From DATAGF01 sp963835685 (GTDB taxonomy: Bacteria > Actinomycetota > Thermoleophilia > Miltoncostaeales > Miltoncostaeaceae): a stretch of 64,000 bases of DNA. The stretch lies in assembly GCA_963835685.1 (NCBI GenBank), contig CAWIGI010000011.1:93417-157416 (forward strand), given 5' to 3'. This document shows, piece after piece, positions 51,637-60,592 of the stretch. Positions within the stretch are counted from its first letter, which is position 1. The number at the start of each line of letters is the position of its first letter. Under the pieces are notes generated by a model. It saw only the letters and a list, made by a program, of their open reading frames with translations, ran no database searches and had not been told where the DNA came from. A program made the position numbers and the translations under genes.

Positions 51637-52254
51637 ATGCCCACGGTGCCGCAAGCGCCGGTCGTGCGGCGGGCGCGCGAGGACGACGCCCCGGCGATCG
51701 CCGCCGTGATCGTCGACGCGCTCTCGGACAAGTACGGCCCGGCCCTCGGGCGCGCCGCCCTCCGCGGGCTCGAGGGCCTCGTGCGCCGGGACATCCGCGA
51801 GGTCTCGAGCTCGCGCTACTGGGTCGCCGAGGTGGACGGGCGCGTCGCGGGCGGGGTCCATCTCGCCCTGGACGACGACCGGGGGGCGGGCGCCCTGCAG
51901 GCCCTCGCCGCGGAGGTCGGGTGGGTCCGGGCCCTGCGCGCGGTCGCCGTATTCAGCCTGCTGGGAACCGGACGCGTCGCTCGCGACGAGGGCTACATCG
52001 ACGAGCTGGGCGTGGCCGGGTGGGCCCGCCGGCGCGGGGTGGCCAGCGCCCTCCTGTCGGCCTGCGAGCGCGAGGCGCGGCGGGTCGGCAAGCGGCGGCT
52101 CACCCTCTGGGTGACGGCGGACAACAGCGCCGCCCGGCCGCTCTACGAGCGCTACGGCTTCCGCGAGGCGGCGCGGCGGCGCTGGGTGCTCGGGCGGCTG
52201 GTGTTCGGCGCGCCCGGGGCGATCTTCATGGAGCTGTCGCTCCCACCTCGCTGA
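51637..52254 (+). CDS. GNAT-family N-acetyltransferase
   Basis: 205 residues: VVRRAREDDAPAIAAVIVDA, WVAEVDGRVAGGVHLALDDD, acetyl-CoA loop GVAGWARRRGVASALLSACE (R-R-x-G-V-x-x), and NSAARPLYERYGFREAAR. Typical GNAT order. The middle insert (GWVRALRAVAVFSLLGTG) is unusual but occurs in membrane-associated members. Substrate unknown. Tail overlaps the histidine kinase by 29 nt. Confidence 0.85.
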   Translation: MPTVPQAPVVRRAREDDAPAIAAVIVDALSDKYGPALGRAALRGLEGLVRRDIREVSSSRYWVAEVDGRVAGGVHLALDDDRGAGALQALAAEVGWVRALRAVAVFSLLGTGRVARDEGYIDELGVAGWARRRGVASALLSACEREARRVGKRRLTLWVTADNSAARPLYERYGFREAARRRWVLGRLVFGAPGAIFMELSLPPR

Positions 52255-53936
52255 CGACCTCGTCGAGCACGGGCTCCGCGGCGCCGACCGGCGCGGCGGG
52301 CAGCTCGAGGCGGGCGCGCCCGCCCGGCCCGGACTCCAGGGTGAGGCGGCCGCCGAGCCGCTCGGCCAGGGCACGGGCGACGCCCAGCCCCAGACCCGCC
52401 CCCGGGAACCCGTTCGCGCCCTCGCCGCGTCCGAACCGCTCGACGGCCGCGTCCAGCTCGTCGCCCGGGATGCCGGGGCCGGTGTCGCTCACGGCCAGCT
52501 CGACGCCGCCGCCGGGCAGCGCCCGGCCCGAGATCGTGATCGTGCCCCCGCGGGGGGTGAAGGTCGCGGCGTTGGCCATCAGCTCGGACAGGATCTCGTG
52601 CACCAGCACCGGGTCGGTGTGCATCGGCGGCAGCGCCGCGGGCAGGTCGGTCTCGAGGCGCAGGCCGCGGTCCCGCAGCTTCTGATCGAAGGCCGCCGCG
52701 AGGCCGTAGGTGACGCCGGCGGCCCCGACCGCGCTCATCCGCACCGGCCGGCCCCGCGGGTCGTTGTCCGTCCCGCGCAGGATCTGGCCCACCAGCCGCT
52801 CCATCCTGTCCCCCGCGGCGAGCACCCGCCGCACGGCCGGAGCCGCCGTCGCCGGGACCTGCGCGAGGAGATCCGAGCCGATGGCCTGAACCTCGCTCAC
52901 GGGAGCCTGGAGATGGCGGGCGGCGGAGCCGGTGATCTGGCGGCGCAGCGCCGCGAGCCGCGCCTGCTCGGATCGCTCGGTCACCGTCACCATCCTGCCG
53001 CCGGGGACCCCCCAGGCGTCCACCTCGAGGGCTCGCCCGTCGCCCATCGTCAGCCGGCGCGAGACCGGTCCCGCGGCCTCGAGGCCCGCCTGCACGGCCT
53101 CGTCGATCGCGGCCGCGTCGGCCGGGGCGGCCTCGGCCACCAGCCGCTCGAGGGCCTCGTTCCGGATCAGGCTGCCCGCGGGCGTTCGGGCGGCGGCCGG
53201 CTGGGCCATGGGCTCCAGGGCCGCGCCCAGCGCCTCGACTCGGGCCTCGGCGGCGTCCTGGAGCTCCGCCGCGCGGCGCCGAGAGCGCCCCGACGGCGCG
53301 CGAGAGCCGGCGCATCTCCCCGCGCCCGGCCTCCGGCACCGGCGTCGGGCGCCCCGTCGCGGTGGCCTCGGCCGCGGCGGCGATCGTGCGCTGGCGCGAG
53401 CCCGACCGCGCGCCGAGGACCCACGCCGCCCCCGCGCCGAGGGCCGCCAGGGCGGCCACCAGCGCCCCGAGCGGCCAGAGCCCGGCCCCCAGGCTCCCCG
53501 CACCCGGCGCCAGCGGCTGCCGCAGGACGATCCGGGCGCCGGACGGGAGCTCCCGCGCCGCCTGGACCGCCCCGTCCCGGAGCGCCCACCCCTCGACGCC
53601 GGCGGTCGCGAGCGCCGCGGGCCAGGACGCCGCGCCCGCGCGCCAGGCCGACGCGGGCCCGCCGGCCTCCACCTTCACCCGCCCCGCGGGTCCGACGAGG
53701 CGCGCCGGCACGCCGGCGCCCTCGAGCGCCGCCCGGGTCGCGCGCGCATCGGCGGGGTCGATGCGGGCCGCGAGCGCATCGGCCGTCCTGGAAAGCGGCT
53801 CGCCGGTCCGCGCCACCTCGCGGCGCAGGTCGAGCCCCACGGCGAACGCCGCCACCAGGCCGAGCGCGCAGGCCAGGAGCAGGAACGCGGCGAGGGCTGG
53901 CCGCCAGGGGCGGAATTGGCGATGCTCGGGATGCAT
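52226..53936 (-). CDS. Membrane sensor histidine kinase, one frameshift
   Basis: ATG 53936. One membrane segment (ALAAFLLLACALGLVAAFAV), an extracytoplasmic part, a second helix (GALVAALAALGAGAAWVL), a PAS-like region, then HisKA (ARHLQAPVSEVQAIGSDLL, phospho-His), N box (ILSELMANAATFTP), G1 (VSDTGPGIPGDE) and G2 (GAGLGLGVARALAERLGG). A one-base insertion near 53285 splits the frame. About 570 residues. No response regulator next to it; the divergent MerR-like gene is the only candidate partner here. Confidence 0.85.
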
Positions 53937-54044
53937 GCTTCGGCAGGGCTTCGCCCTCTGCGGGCGAAAATCCTTCCGCCGTCCGGGTGCCGGGGCGGAG
54001 GATGGGGGAGACCGAGGGGTGGACATGCGCGAGACTGTGCGGCC

Positions 54045-54753
54045 ATGAGCGACGTGGAGGAATGGCCCAGGGCGCGCGGCGGCCGTGCCGGGCGGGGCGA
54101 GCGGACCCTGACCGCCAGCGAGGCGGCCGCGCTGATCGGCGTGAGCGTGGCCACCGTGCGCGGGTGGGCCGACCAGGGCCGGCTGCCGTCCCACCGCACG
54201 GTCGGCGGCCACCGGCGCTTCGAGCTCGAGGAGCTCCGGGAGTGGCTGACCGACCGCGGGGCCCCGGCGCCCGAGCCGCGGCGCCTGCGCCGCCCTCCCC
54301 AGGACGTCCCCCCCGCGCCCCTGCTCGCGCGCGAGCTGAACCTCAGGACGGAGGCCATCGTCGAGCGGGTGCTCGACGGCTACGACGCGGAGGTGGAGAC
54401 GCCCCTCCCCGCCCCCACCGCGCCGGCCATGCGCCGGCTCACGGTGCGCTTCCTTCGCATCCTCACCGCGGGCCTCGAGAGCGGCCGGCCGGGGGTCTCG
54501 ATGGGACGGGCCGAGCTCGCGGGCCTGCGCGGCGGGCTGCAGGGCCCGGCCGGCCTCGGCGTGCTCGCCGAGCACACGCGCGTGGCGATCGCGGTCGCCA
54601 TGGAGGCCGAGGAGGCGCGCCGCGAGGAGCGTCCCGATGGAGCCGCAGGCGATCGCCGCGCTCTACGCCGTCATCGACCACGCCCAGGCCGCCGTGGTGC
54701 GCGGGTTCGACCAGGCCCATGGCGACGCATCGGGAGCGCCGGCGGCGAGCTGA
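54045..54753 (+). CDS. MerR/excisionase-type DNA-binding protein, one frameshift
   Basis: About 236 residues. Winged HTH: TLTASEAAALIGVSVATVRG, WADQGRLPSHRTVGGHRRFE (MerR/BldC-like). The C-terminal helical part carries ARELNLRTEAIVERVLDGYD and, after a frame change near 54635, EPQAIAALYAVIDHAQAAVV. The C-terminal domain is not a known effector domain. Divergent from the histidine kinase with a 108-bp promoter region, so the two may be functionally linked. Confidence 0.75.
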
Positions 54754-54774
54754 GCGGGAAGGGGCTCCGGCGGC

Positions 54775-56212
54775 TCAGCGGGCCGCCGTCGCCGCGTCCT
54801 GCGCCTCCGCGGCCTCGCTGGGCTGCTCGGCGCGGATGAGGGTCGCGGCGACCACCGCGGCGGCCACGGCGAAGACGGCTCCGATCACGAAGGCGGCGTT
54901 GTAGCCGCCGTTGAGGGCGGCGAGCTCGTCGTCCCCGGACGATCGCAGGCTGTCGGATCGGCGCCGCGGCGACGCTGGCCAGGCCGGCGAGGGCGAGAGC
55001 GCCGCCCATCATGAACGCGGTGTTGACCACGCCCGAGGCCAGCCCGAACTGGGTCTCCGGCACGCCGCTCATGGCGGCCAGGAGCAGCGGGTTGAACGCG
55101 ATGCCCGCGCCGAGGCCGATGGCGATCGTCCCGGGGAGCACGTCGACGAGGAGGCTCCCGTCCACGGGCGTCCGGGCGAAGAGGACGAGGCCGACGGCCA
55201 TCAGGGCCAGCCCCGTCACCAACGGGGCCTTGATGCCGAAGCGCATCACCAGCTTGTCCGAGAACAGCGAGGAGCCGCCCCAGATCACCATCGAGGGCAG
55301 GTAGGCCAGGCCGACCTCGAGCGGCGTGTAGCCGAGGACCTGCTGGAGGTAGAGCGCCGAGAAGAAGAACCAGGCGAACAGGCCGCCGGCCATGAGCACC
55401 CCGACGACGTTCGCCGCCGAGACGTTGCGGTTCCGGAACAGGCTCAGCGGCATGAGGGGCGAGGAGACGCGCGCCTCGATCGCGAGGAAGGCCACCAGGA
55501 GGGCGGCCGCCGCGCCGAGCAGCCCGAGCGTCCGCGCCGACCCCCAGCCGGTCTCGTTGCCGTTGACGATCGCGTAGACGGCGAGCATCAGCGCCCCGGT
55601 CACGGTCACGGCGCCGGCCACGTCGACGCGACCGCCGGCCGCCGCGCCGCGCGCCTCGGGCAGGAGCCGCAGCGACAGCGCGTAGACGGCCACCCCGACC
55701 GGGATGTTGACGAGGAAGATCCAGTGCCACGAGAGCACGTCGGTGAGCACGCCGCCCAGGAGGACCCCGGCCGTGCCGCCCCCCGACAGGACGAAGCCGA
55801 AGATCCCCATCGCCTTGGCTCGCTCCGCGGGCTCCGTGAAGAGGGTCATGATCAGCGAGAGCGCCACGGCGGACACCAGCGCGCCGCCGAGCCCCTGGAC
55901 GGCCCGCGCCCCGACCAGCATGCCCTGCGTCGTCGCCAGGCCGCAGGCGAGCGAGGCCGCGGTGAAGAGCCCGATCCCGGCGAGGAACATCCGCCGCTGC
56001 CCGAGCAGGTCGCCGAGGCGGCCGCCGAGCAGGAGGAAGCCGCCGAACGTCAGCAGGTAGGCGTTCACCACCCACGCGAGCGACGTCTCGGAGAACCCGA
56101 GGTCGTCCCGGATCGACGGGAGGGCGACGTTCACGATCGTCCCGTCGAGGACGATCATCAGGTCGCCCAGACAGAGGACGATCAGCGCCAGCCAGCGCGC
56201 GCGGCGGTCCAT
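54775..56212 (-). CDS. DHA2-type MFS efflux transporter (EmrB/QacA family), one frameshift
   Basis: ATG 56212, about 479 residues, 14 membrane helices. Motifs: MIVLDGTIVNVALPSIRDDL (D1-type), GRLGDLLGQRRMFLAGIGLF (motif A), GARAVQGLGGALVSAVAL (motif B), LGGVLTDVLSWHWIFLVNIP (motif C/D). A one-base insertion near 54965 moves the frame; the last helix reads FVIGAVFAVAAAVVAATLI. DHA2 proteins export drugs with protons. Tail-to-tail with the MerR-like gene with 21 bp between stops. Confidence 0.88.
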
Positions 56213-56397
56213 CGTCAGCAGCTCTTCCCAGGTTGGCCGTGGGTCACGCCACCGGTGTGACGGAGCGTCACCGCCGAACTCATCGCTCCGCGGCGCGCGC
56301 CTCGAGCAGGTCGGCGTACCGGTCGCGCAGATCCTGCCATCCCCACCGCTGCGCCGCCTCGCCGGTCGCCGGGCCCTGGGTTCAGCCCCAGAATGGG

Positions 56398-56420
56398 AAA
56401 ACCCCGCAAATGCGGGGTTT
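56398..56420. terminator. rnpB terminator hairpin
   Basis: AAACCCCGCA, loop AAT, then GCGGGGTTT forms a perfect GC-rich stem with T/A flanks directly after the leftward RNase P RNA. It is nearly the same hairpin as the one after tRNA-Leu at 57626. Confidence 0.8.
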
Positions 56421-56424
56421 CCTT

Positions 56425-56765
56425 TAGCAGGCCGTAAGCCGGATTCTGTCGTGGGCAGCCATCCATCTGGGACGCCCGTCGCCGGGCGCCTCGAGCGGCC
56501 GACCTGGGGCTGGGCGAGCAACCCGTGACGCCCCGATTTGGCCTTGCACCGGGTGGGGTTTACCCAGCCGGCCTGTCACCAGACCGCTGGTGCGCTCTTA
56601 CCGCACCTTTTCACCGTTGCCGCCGGCGCGAGGCCGGAGGCTGTGTCGTTTCTGTGGCACTTTCCCTGGGGTTTCCCCCGCTGGCCGTTAGCCAGCACCC
56701 TGCTCTGCGGTGTCCGGACTTTCCTCGAGCCGCTCGCGCGACCCGCGGCTGCCTGGCCTGCGGTG
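56425..56765 (-). ncRNA. rnpB: RNase P RNA (class A)
   Basis: Universal blocks on the leftward strand: GAGGAAAGTCCGGACACCGC near the 5' end, GGGTGCTGGCTAACGGCCAG, CAGGGAAAGTGCCACAGAAA, GGTAAGAGCGCACC, and ACAGAATCCGGCTTACGGCC at the 3' end. P1 pairs GCAGGCC (56755-56761) with GGCCTGC (56427-56433). Class A layout of about 340 nt. Ends in an intrinsic terminator. It lies between the exporter and lexA on the same strand. Confidence 0.93.
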
Positions 56766-56819
56766 GGAAGGGTAGCGCCCCGGAGCCTCCCCCAGGCTCG
56801 AGGGCGCCACCATGCCGGG

Positions 56820-57425
56820 TCAGAGCGCCCGCATCACCCCGACGACGACGCCGCACAGCGCGACCTCGTCGGCCACGATCGGCGCGTAGGCGTCGTTCTC
56901 GGGGACGAGCTCGACCCGCCCCCCGGCGCGGCGCAGCCGCTTCACGGTCGCCTCGTCCTCGATTTGCGCAACGACGATCTCGCCGTCCTCGGCCGTCTGG
57001 GCGCGCCGCACGACCACCATGTCCCCGTCGAGGATCCCGGCGCCGACCATGGAGTCGCCGGTCACGCGGAGCAGGAAGTCGCCCGCGAAGGGCGTCGAGA
57101 CCCAGTCCTCGACGTCCTGCTCGGCCAGGCGCGGCGCGCCGGCAGCCACCGAGCCGACGAGCGGCAGCGCCTCGACTCGCGGGTGGCCGATCGCGGGCGC
57201 CGACTCGTCGGCCTCGCGGCGCACGAACATCGCGCGCGGCTTTGAGGGGTCGCGCTTGATGTGGCCGCCGGCCTCGAGCTTCGCGAGGTGCGCGTGGACC
57301 GTCGACGGCGACGCGAGCCCGACGCCGAGCCCGATCTCGCGGACCGTCGGCGGATATCCGGTGTCTCGGCAATGCCGGGAGATGAACTCCAGGATCGCGG
57401 CCTGCCGTTCACTCAGCTCGTCCAT
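56820..57425 (-). CDS. lexA: LexA SOS repressor
   Basis: 201 residues. N-terminal winged helix (RQAAILEFISRHCRDTGYPP, VREIGLGVGLASPSTVHAHL), autoproteolysis site AAGAPRLAEQ with the Ala-Gly bond, catalytic Ser in LLRVTGDSMVGAGILDGD and Lys in EATVKRLRRAG. Complete. The promoter region holds an SOS box, so it is autoregulated. Monocistronic, leftward; tRNA-Leu lies on the other strand upstream. Confidence 0.95.
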   Translation of the reverse strand: MDELSERQAAILEFISRHCRDTGYPPTVREIGLGVGLASPSTVHAHLAKLEAGGHIKRDPSKPRAMFVRREADESAPAIGHPRVEALPLVGSVAAGAPRLAEQDVEDWVSTPFAGDFLLRVTGDSMVGAGILDGDMVVVRRAQTAEDGEIVVAQIEDEATVKRLRRAGGRVELVPENDAYAPIVADEVALCGVVVGVMRAL

Positions 57426-57445
57426 GCGGATCCGCCTCCGGGGCG

Positions 57446-57459
57446 CGAACAGGTGTTCT
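57446..57459. promoter_or_regulatory. LexA binding site (SOS box)
   Basis: CGAACAGGTGTTCT matches the Gram-positive consensus CGAACRNRYGTTYG at 13 of 14 positions and is a near-perfect dyad. It lies 21 bp upstream of the lexA start, the usual position for autorepression. Confidence 0.88.
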
Positions 57460-57530
57460 GCGCACGCTAGCAAAGCACCCCGGACGGAATCCAGGGCGGC
57501 GCGGGGCCGCCGCTATACTGACGCGACCAC

Positions 57531-57616
<86 letters not shown>

Positions 57617-57625
57617 CCTCAGGAA

Positions 57626-57648
57626 GCCCCGCGAATGCGGGGTTTTCG
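57626..57648. terminator. tRNA-Leu terminator hairpin
   Basis: GCCCCGC, loop GAAT, GCGGGGT then TTTCG forms a GC-rich stem with a T-run directly after tRNA-Leu. The stem is almost the same as the rnpB terminator. Confidence 0.8.
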
Positions 57649-57680
57649 TCTATTTTGGGGCCGGTGCTGGCAACGCGCTC

Positions 57681-57762
57681 GGAGGCGTCCGTGCTCCCCG
57701 CGTGCTCCCGAAAAGCGGCTGAGGTGCTCGCGGAGGCGTCCGTGCTCCCGGCGATGCTCCCG
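57681..57762. repeat. Direct repeats next to tRNA-Leu
   Basis: GGAGGCGTCCGTGCTCCC occurs exactly twice, at 57681 and 57732, and the shorter core RTGCTCCCG also appears at 57702 and 57754. They lie between the tRNA-Leu terminator and the integrase remnant, 65-146 bp from the tRNA. Placement suggests integrase arm sites of the former element. Confidence 0.6.
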
Positions 57763-57779
57763 AGCCGAGGCGGTCCCAC

Positions 57780-58139
57780 GCTCGCTCTGCACGTCGAGCG
57801 CGGCCAGTCGCTCGCGCTGGCCGGCCAGCGTGCCGGGCATGACGTGGCCCTAGCGGTCGAGGGTGGTCGTGATCGAGGAGTGGCCCGCGACCGCCTGGAC
57901 CTCCTTCGGGCTGAACCCGGCCGCGATCCACCGGCTGACGGTGTAATGACGCAGCTCGTGGATCTTCCGGTGGGGCACCTGGCGCGGCGCTGGGCGCGTC
58001 GCCAGGCCCGGTCCGCACCTTCGGCGCCAGGAGGTCGCCGGTCGCGGTCGCCAGCACCCAGCCCGGCTCATCCTCCAGCTCCTCTCGGGCCGCGCGGGCG
58101 TCGGCCAGGGCGCGCACTAGCCCGTCGTCAACACGCCCT
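57780..58139 (-). pseudogene. Tyrosine integrase remnant with TAG at the nucleophile
   Basis: Leftward frames give LVRALADARAAREELEDEPG, VLATATGDLLAPKVRT, a frame change near 58010, then HELRHYTVSRWIAAGFSPKE (H-x-x-R), VQAVAGHSSITTTLDR, a TAG codon, and GHVMPGTLAGQRERLAAL. In relatives the TAG position is the catalytic Tyr of DRYGHVMP. The N-terminal half is missing and the upstream end is joined in frame to the peroxidase gene. Confidence 0.75.
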
Positions 58140-59710
58140 TCTCCCACGTTGGCGATGAACTTGATCGCCGTGACACTCGGCAGAAACACGTACGCAGCGG
58201 CCTTGGTCGTGATGAAGCTCGAGAGACCCCTCACCTCGATCGGCGGGCCTCCGTCTCCCCGCGGTATGACGAAGATGCTCTCCGCAGGGTCCTGGGTGCC
58301 GATCAGTGGATCCCTCGACTCAGGGCGGAGCCTGACGCCCCCGGCGAATTCGCTGTCGTTGACCCAACGCCGCAGAACGAACTCGTACTGGTTCTCGATG
58401 TTCGAGTTGATGAACTGAAAGAGCATCCCGCGCTCGATGCCATCGTGAGGTTTCCCCGGATCATAGGCCGGCCCGTACGGCAGACCGCGACGAACCAGCC
58501 GGTGGGAGTTGTTGCTGCCGCCGGGCACCCCCTGGCCGGCGACTGGTTGACCTCGTGGATTCACGCGGCGTATGTGTGCGCCGACCGGACAGCGGATCCC
58601 CTTCGGGTCTCCCGAACCATCGGCATCCACATACCCGAAATCGTTCAACTGTTCGGGCGAGATCCCTCCCGCAGGGCTATCCGTGTCCGGTGACACGGCG
58701 AGAGGAACGCCGTTGCGCCATCGCCCGCAGATCTTTGCGGCCAGCAGCTCGGGATCGATCGTGTCTTTGTGCGACTGCAGGAAGTCTTCGAAGCCAACGA
58801 CGTCGGTCTCGACCTTCTTGAAGACCGCGAAGCTCCCGTTGAGGCCCAGCGTTCGCGGCTCGGGAACGACGTAGTTCTCAGCGTCGTCCCGCAAGACGAA
58901 GAGCCATGGCTCGCAGGGCTCCTGGTGATCGGGCTGATACTGCTCCGGGCCGCCGCGAATGGTGGGCGTACTGATTCCGTCGGTATATCCGAAGTGAACC
59001 TTGGCGGTCGGCACGGGTTGGCCATCTTGCATCTCCATCAACGCCATCCCGTCCTGGCGCCAGATTTCTCGGAAGGCGTCTCCCTCGGCAAGACAGGCAC
59101 ACAAGCTGTCGCTGTAGCTCGTCATCGCCTCCGGGCTGAGGGCGTGCAGCGTCACCAGGACGTGATCGTCCCCTCCTCCAAAACCCCCGATCCAGTTCGC
59201 GGGCGAACCTGCTCCGGTGTCGCCGACCAACTCCGCTCGTTGCGCGGCTCCTTCGATGAACGCGCCAAATGACTCGAAGGACAGCGTCGGGACGCGTTCC
59301 TCGATCTCCAGCGCCACCAGCCCGGGCCACGTGATGCCGATGTTGAGGCAATAGTCGGGCGTGCGGCGCGGGGCCTCGCCGGGATCGTCTCCCGGTCCGG
59401 GCGCGAACCCCACGTGCCAGTCCGCGGCGGTCGTGATCTGCGGGGTGTCGGATTCATCGCCGTTGACGAGCCGTCCGAGTTGCCTGCGCGCGTGTGCCGG
59501 ATCTCCGACCGCCAGCAGGAAATGCCGCACCATCGGCATTCTGTAAGCGCGGAGGATGAACCCCTGAATGTCCGCGAGGTCGAGCGCGGACCCATCTCTC
59601 GCGCCCGAACCGCCCTCACCCCCTGGGTGTTCATGCCGCCGTCGACCAAGCAGCCGGCGAAAGACCCCCGGGCGCTTCTTCGGCGCTGCTGCCTGTGTGT
59701 TCGTGACCAC
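58140..59710 (-). CDS. DyP-type haem peroxidase, 3' end fused to integrase remnant
   Basis: GTG 59710; about 520 residues up to TAIKFIANVGEG, after which the frame runs on into integrase sequence. DyP motifs: VHFGYTDGISTPTIRG (GxxDG), CPVGAHIRRVNPRGQ with the proximal haem His, MLFQFINSNIENQYEFVLRR and RGLSSFITTKAAAYVFLPS. No Tat signal, so cytoplasmic or encapsulated by other means; no encapsulin gene is present. N-terminal KKRPGVFRRLLGRRRHEHPG is basic. DyP enzymes oxidise phenolics and dyes with H2O2. Confidence 0.85.
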
Positions 59711-59721
59711 GTGACGGGCTG

Positions 59722-60574
59722 CTATCCGGCGGTGTCCGCTGGTGACTCGCGATCGGCCAGCAGGGCTCGGATGTCCTGAACCCCGAGGCCCGGATAGGCG
59801 CTGTAAAACCCGATGGCCGGATAGTTGTTTTCCAAAGCCCACTGATAGAACGCCTGGGCGTTCTTTGCTACTGGGGTTGGCGGCGCGCCAATGACATGTG
59901 GGAAGAGGGCATCGAAAACGACCGAGGTCTTGTCTGCGAAGTCCTGGATGTACTTCGTCGAAATCACCGTCGTAGATCGTGAAGAAGCCCAAGTGGTTCT
60001 TCTCAAAGGGCACCCAATGGGAGAAATGCAGCGTCCCGAGCGAATCCGACGCTTCCTTGCCCTCGTCTTTGATGGACCTCGCGGCCAGCTTCAAGGCAAA
60101 GCCTTGCAGACGTGACTTGATGGTCATGTATGTCAGCAACGGGCTCTGCGAGGTGTTGCCCGTGAAGCCGGCCGCGCGCGCGCACGCCTTGACGTCCTGA
60201 ACCGACGCGTCCTCGTAGGCGAAGTACGTATCGATAGGCTCGCGGACGTGATGCTTCAGCCATTTGACGACCCTCTGAGGGTTGCCGGCCACGGGCGTGG
60301 CCGGAGGGTCGTCCACGTGCGTGAAGATGGCGTCGAACACCGGGCCAGCACGCTCCACGAGCCGCTCGATGTGCTGGTCGCCCTCGCCGTCGATGTCCGA
60401 GAGGAAGAGGAGCTTCTCGTCTCCTTCGATCATGAATCGGGAGAAATGCACGGTTCCGAGGTCGTCCTGCACTTTCGCGAGGTCGGGCATCAACGGGGGC
60501 AGCTCTTCGGCGAGCGCCTTGGCGTCGGCGGGTGCCTCGATCGGGAAGTCGATCACGAGATGACTTTGGCTCAT
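59722..60574 (-). CDS. Internally duplicated protein upstream of the peroxidase, one frameshift
   Basis: About 283 residues in two homologous halves: LGTVHFSRFM, KLLFLSDIDGEGDQHIERLV, VFDAIFTHVDDPPATPVAGN in the first and LGTLHFSHWVPFEKNHLGFF, VFDALFPHVIGAPPTPVAKN in the second, each ending D..VQD(V/I)(K/R)A. A one-base insertion near 59955 splits the second half. No named family. The alpha/beta pattern could be a DyP-like dimeric ferredoxin fold. It is 11 bp upstream of the peroxidase gene, so the two are almost surely co-expressed. Confidence 0.7.
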
Positions 60575-60592
60575 CAGCGTTCTCCTTCCGTG

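Noticed and set aside
52152..54575. 807-codon leftward frame joining an upstream stretch to the histidine kinase
   Set aside because: The upstream part is antisense to the MerR-like gene; the kinase starts at 53936.
57650..60574. Single 974-residue peroxidase protein
   Set aside because: It joins the duplicated-domain protein, DyP and integrase remnant only because a frameshift hides the stop at 59722; three separate genes fit better.
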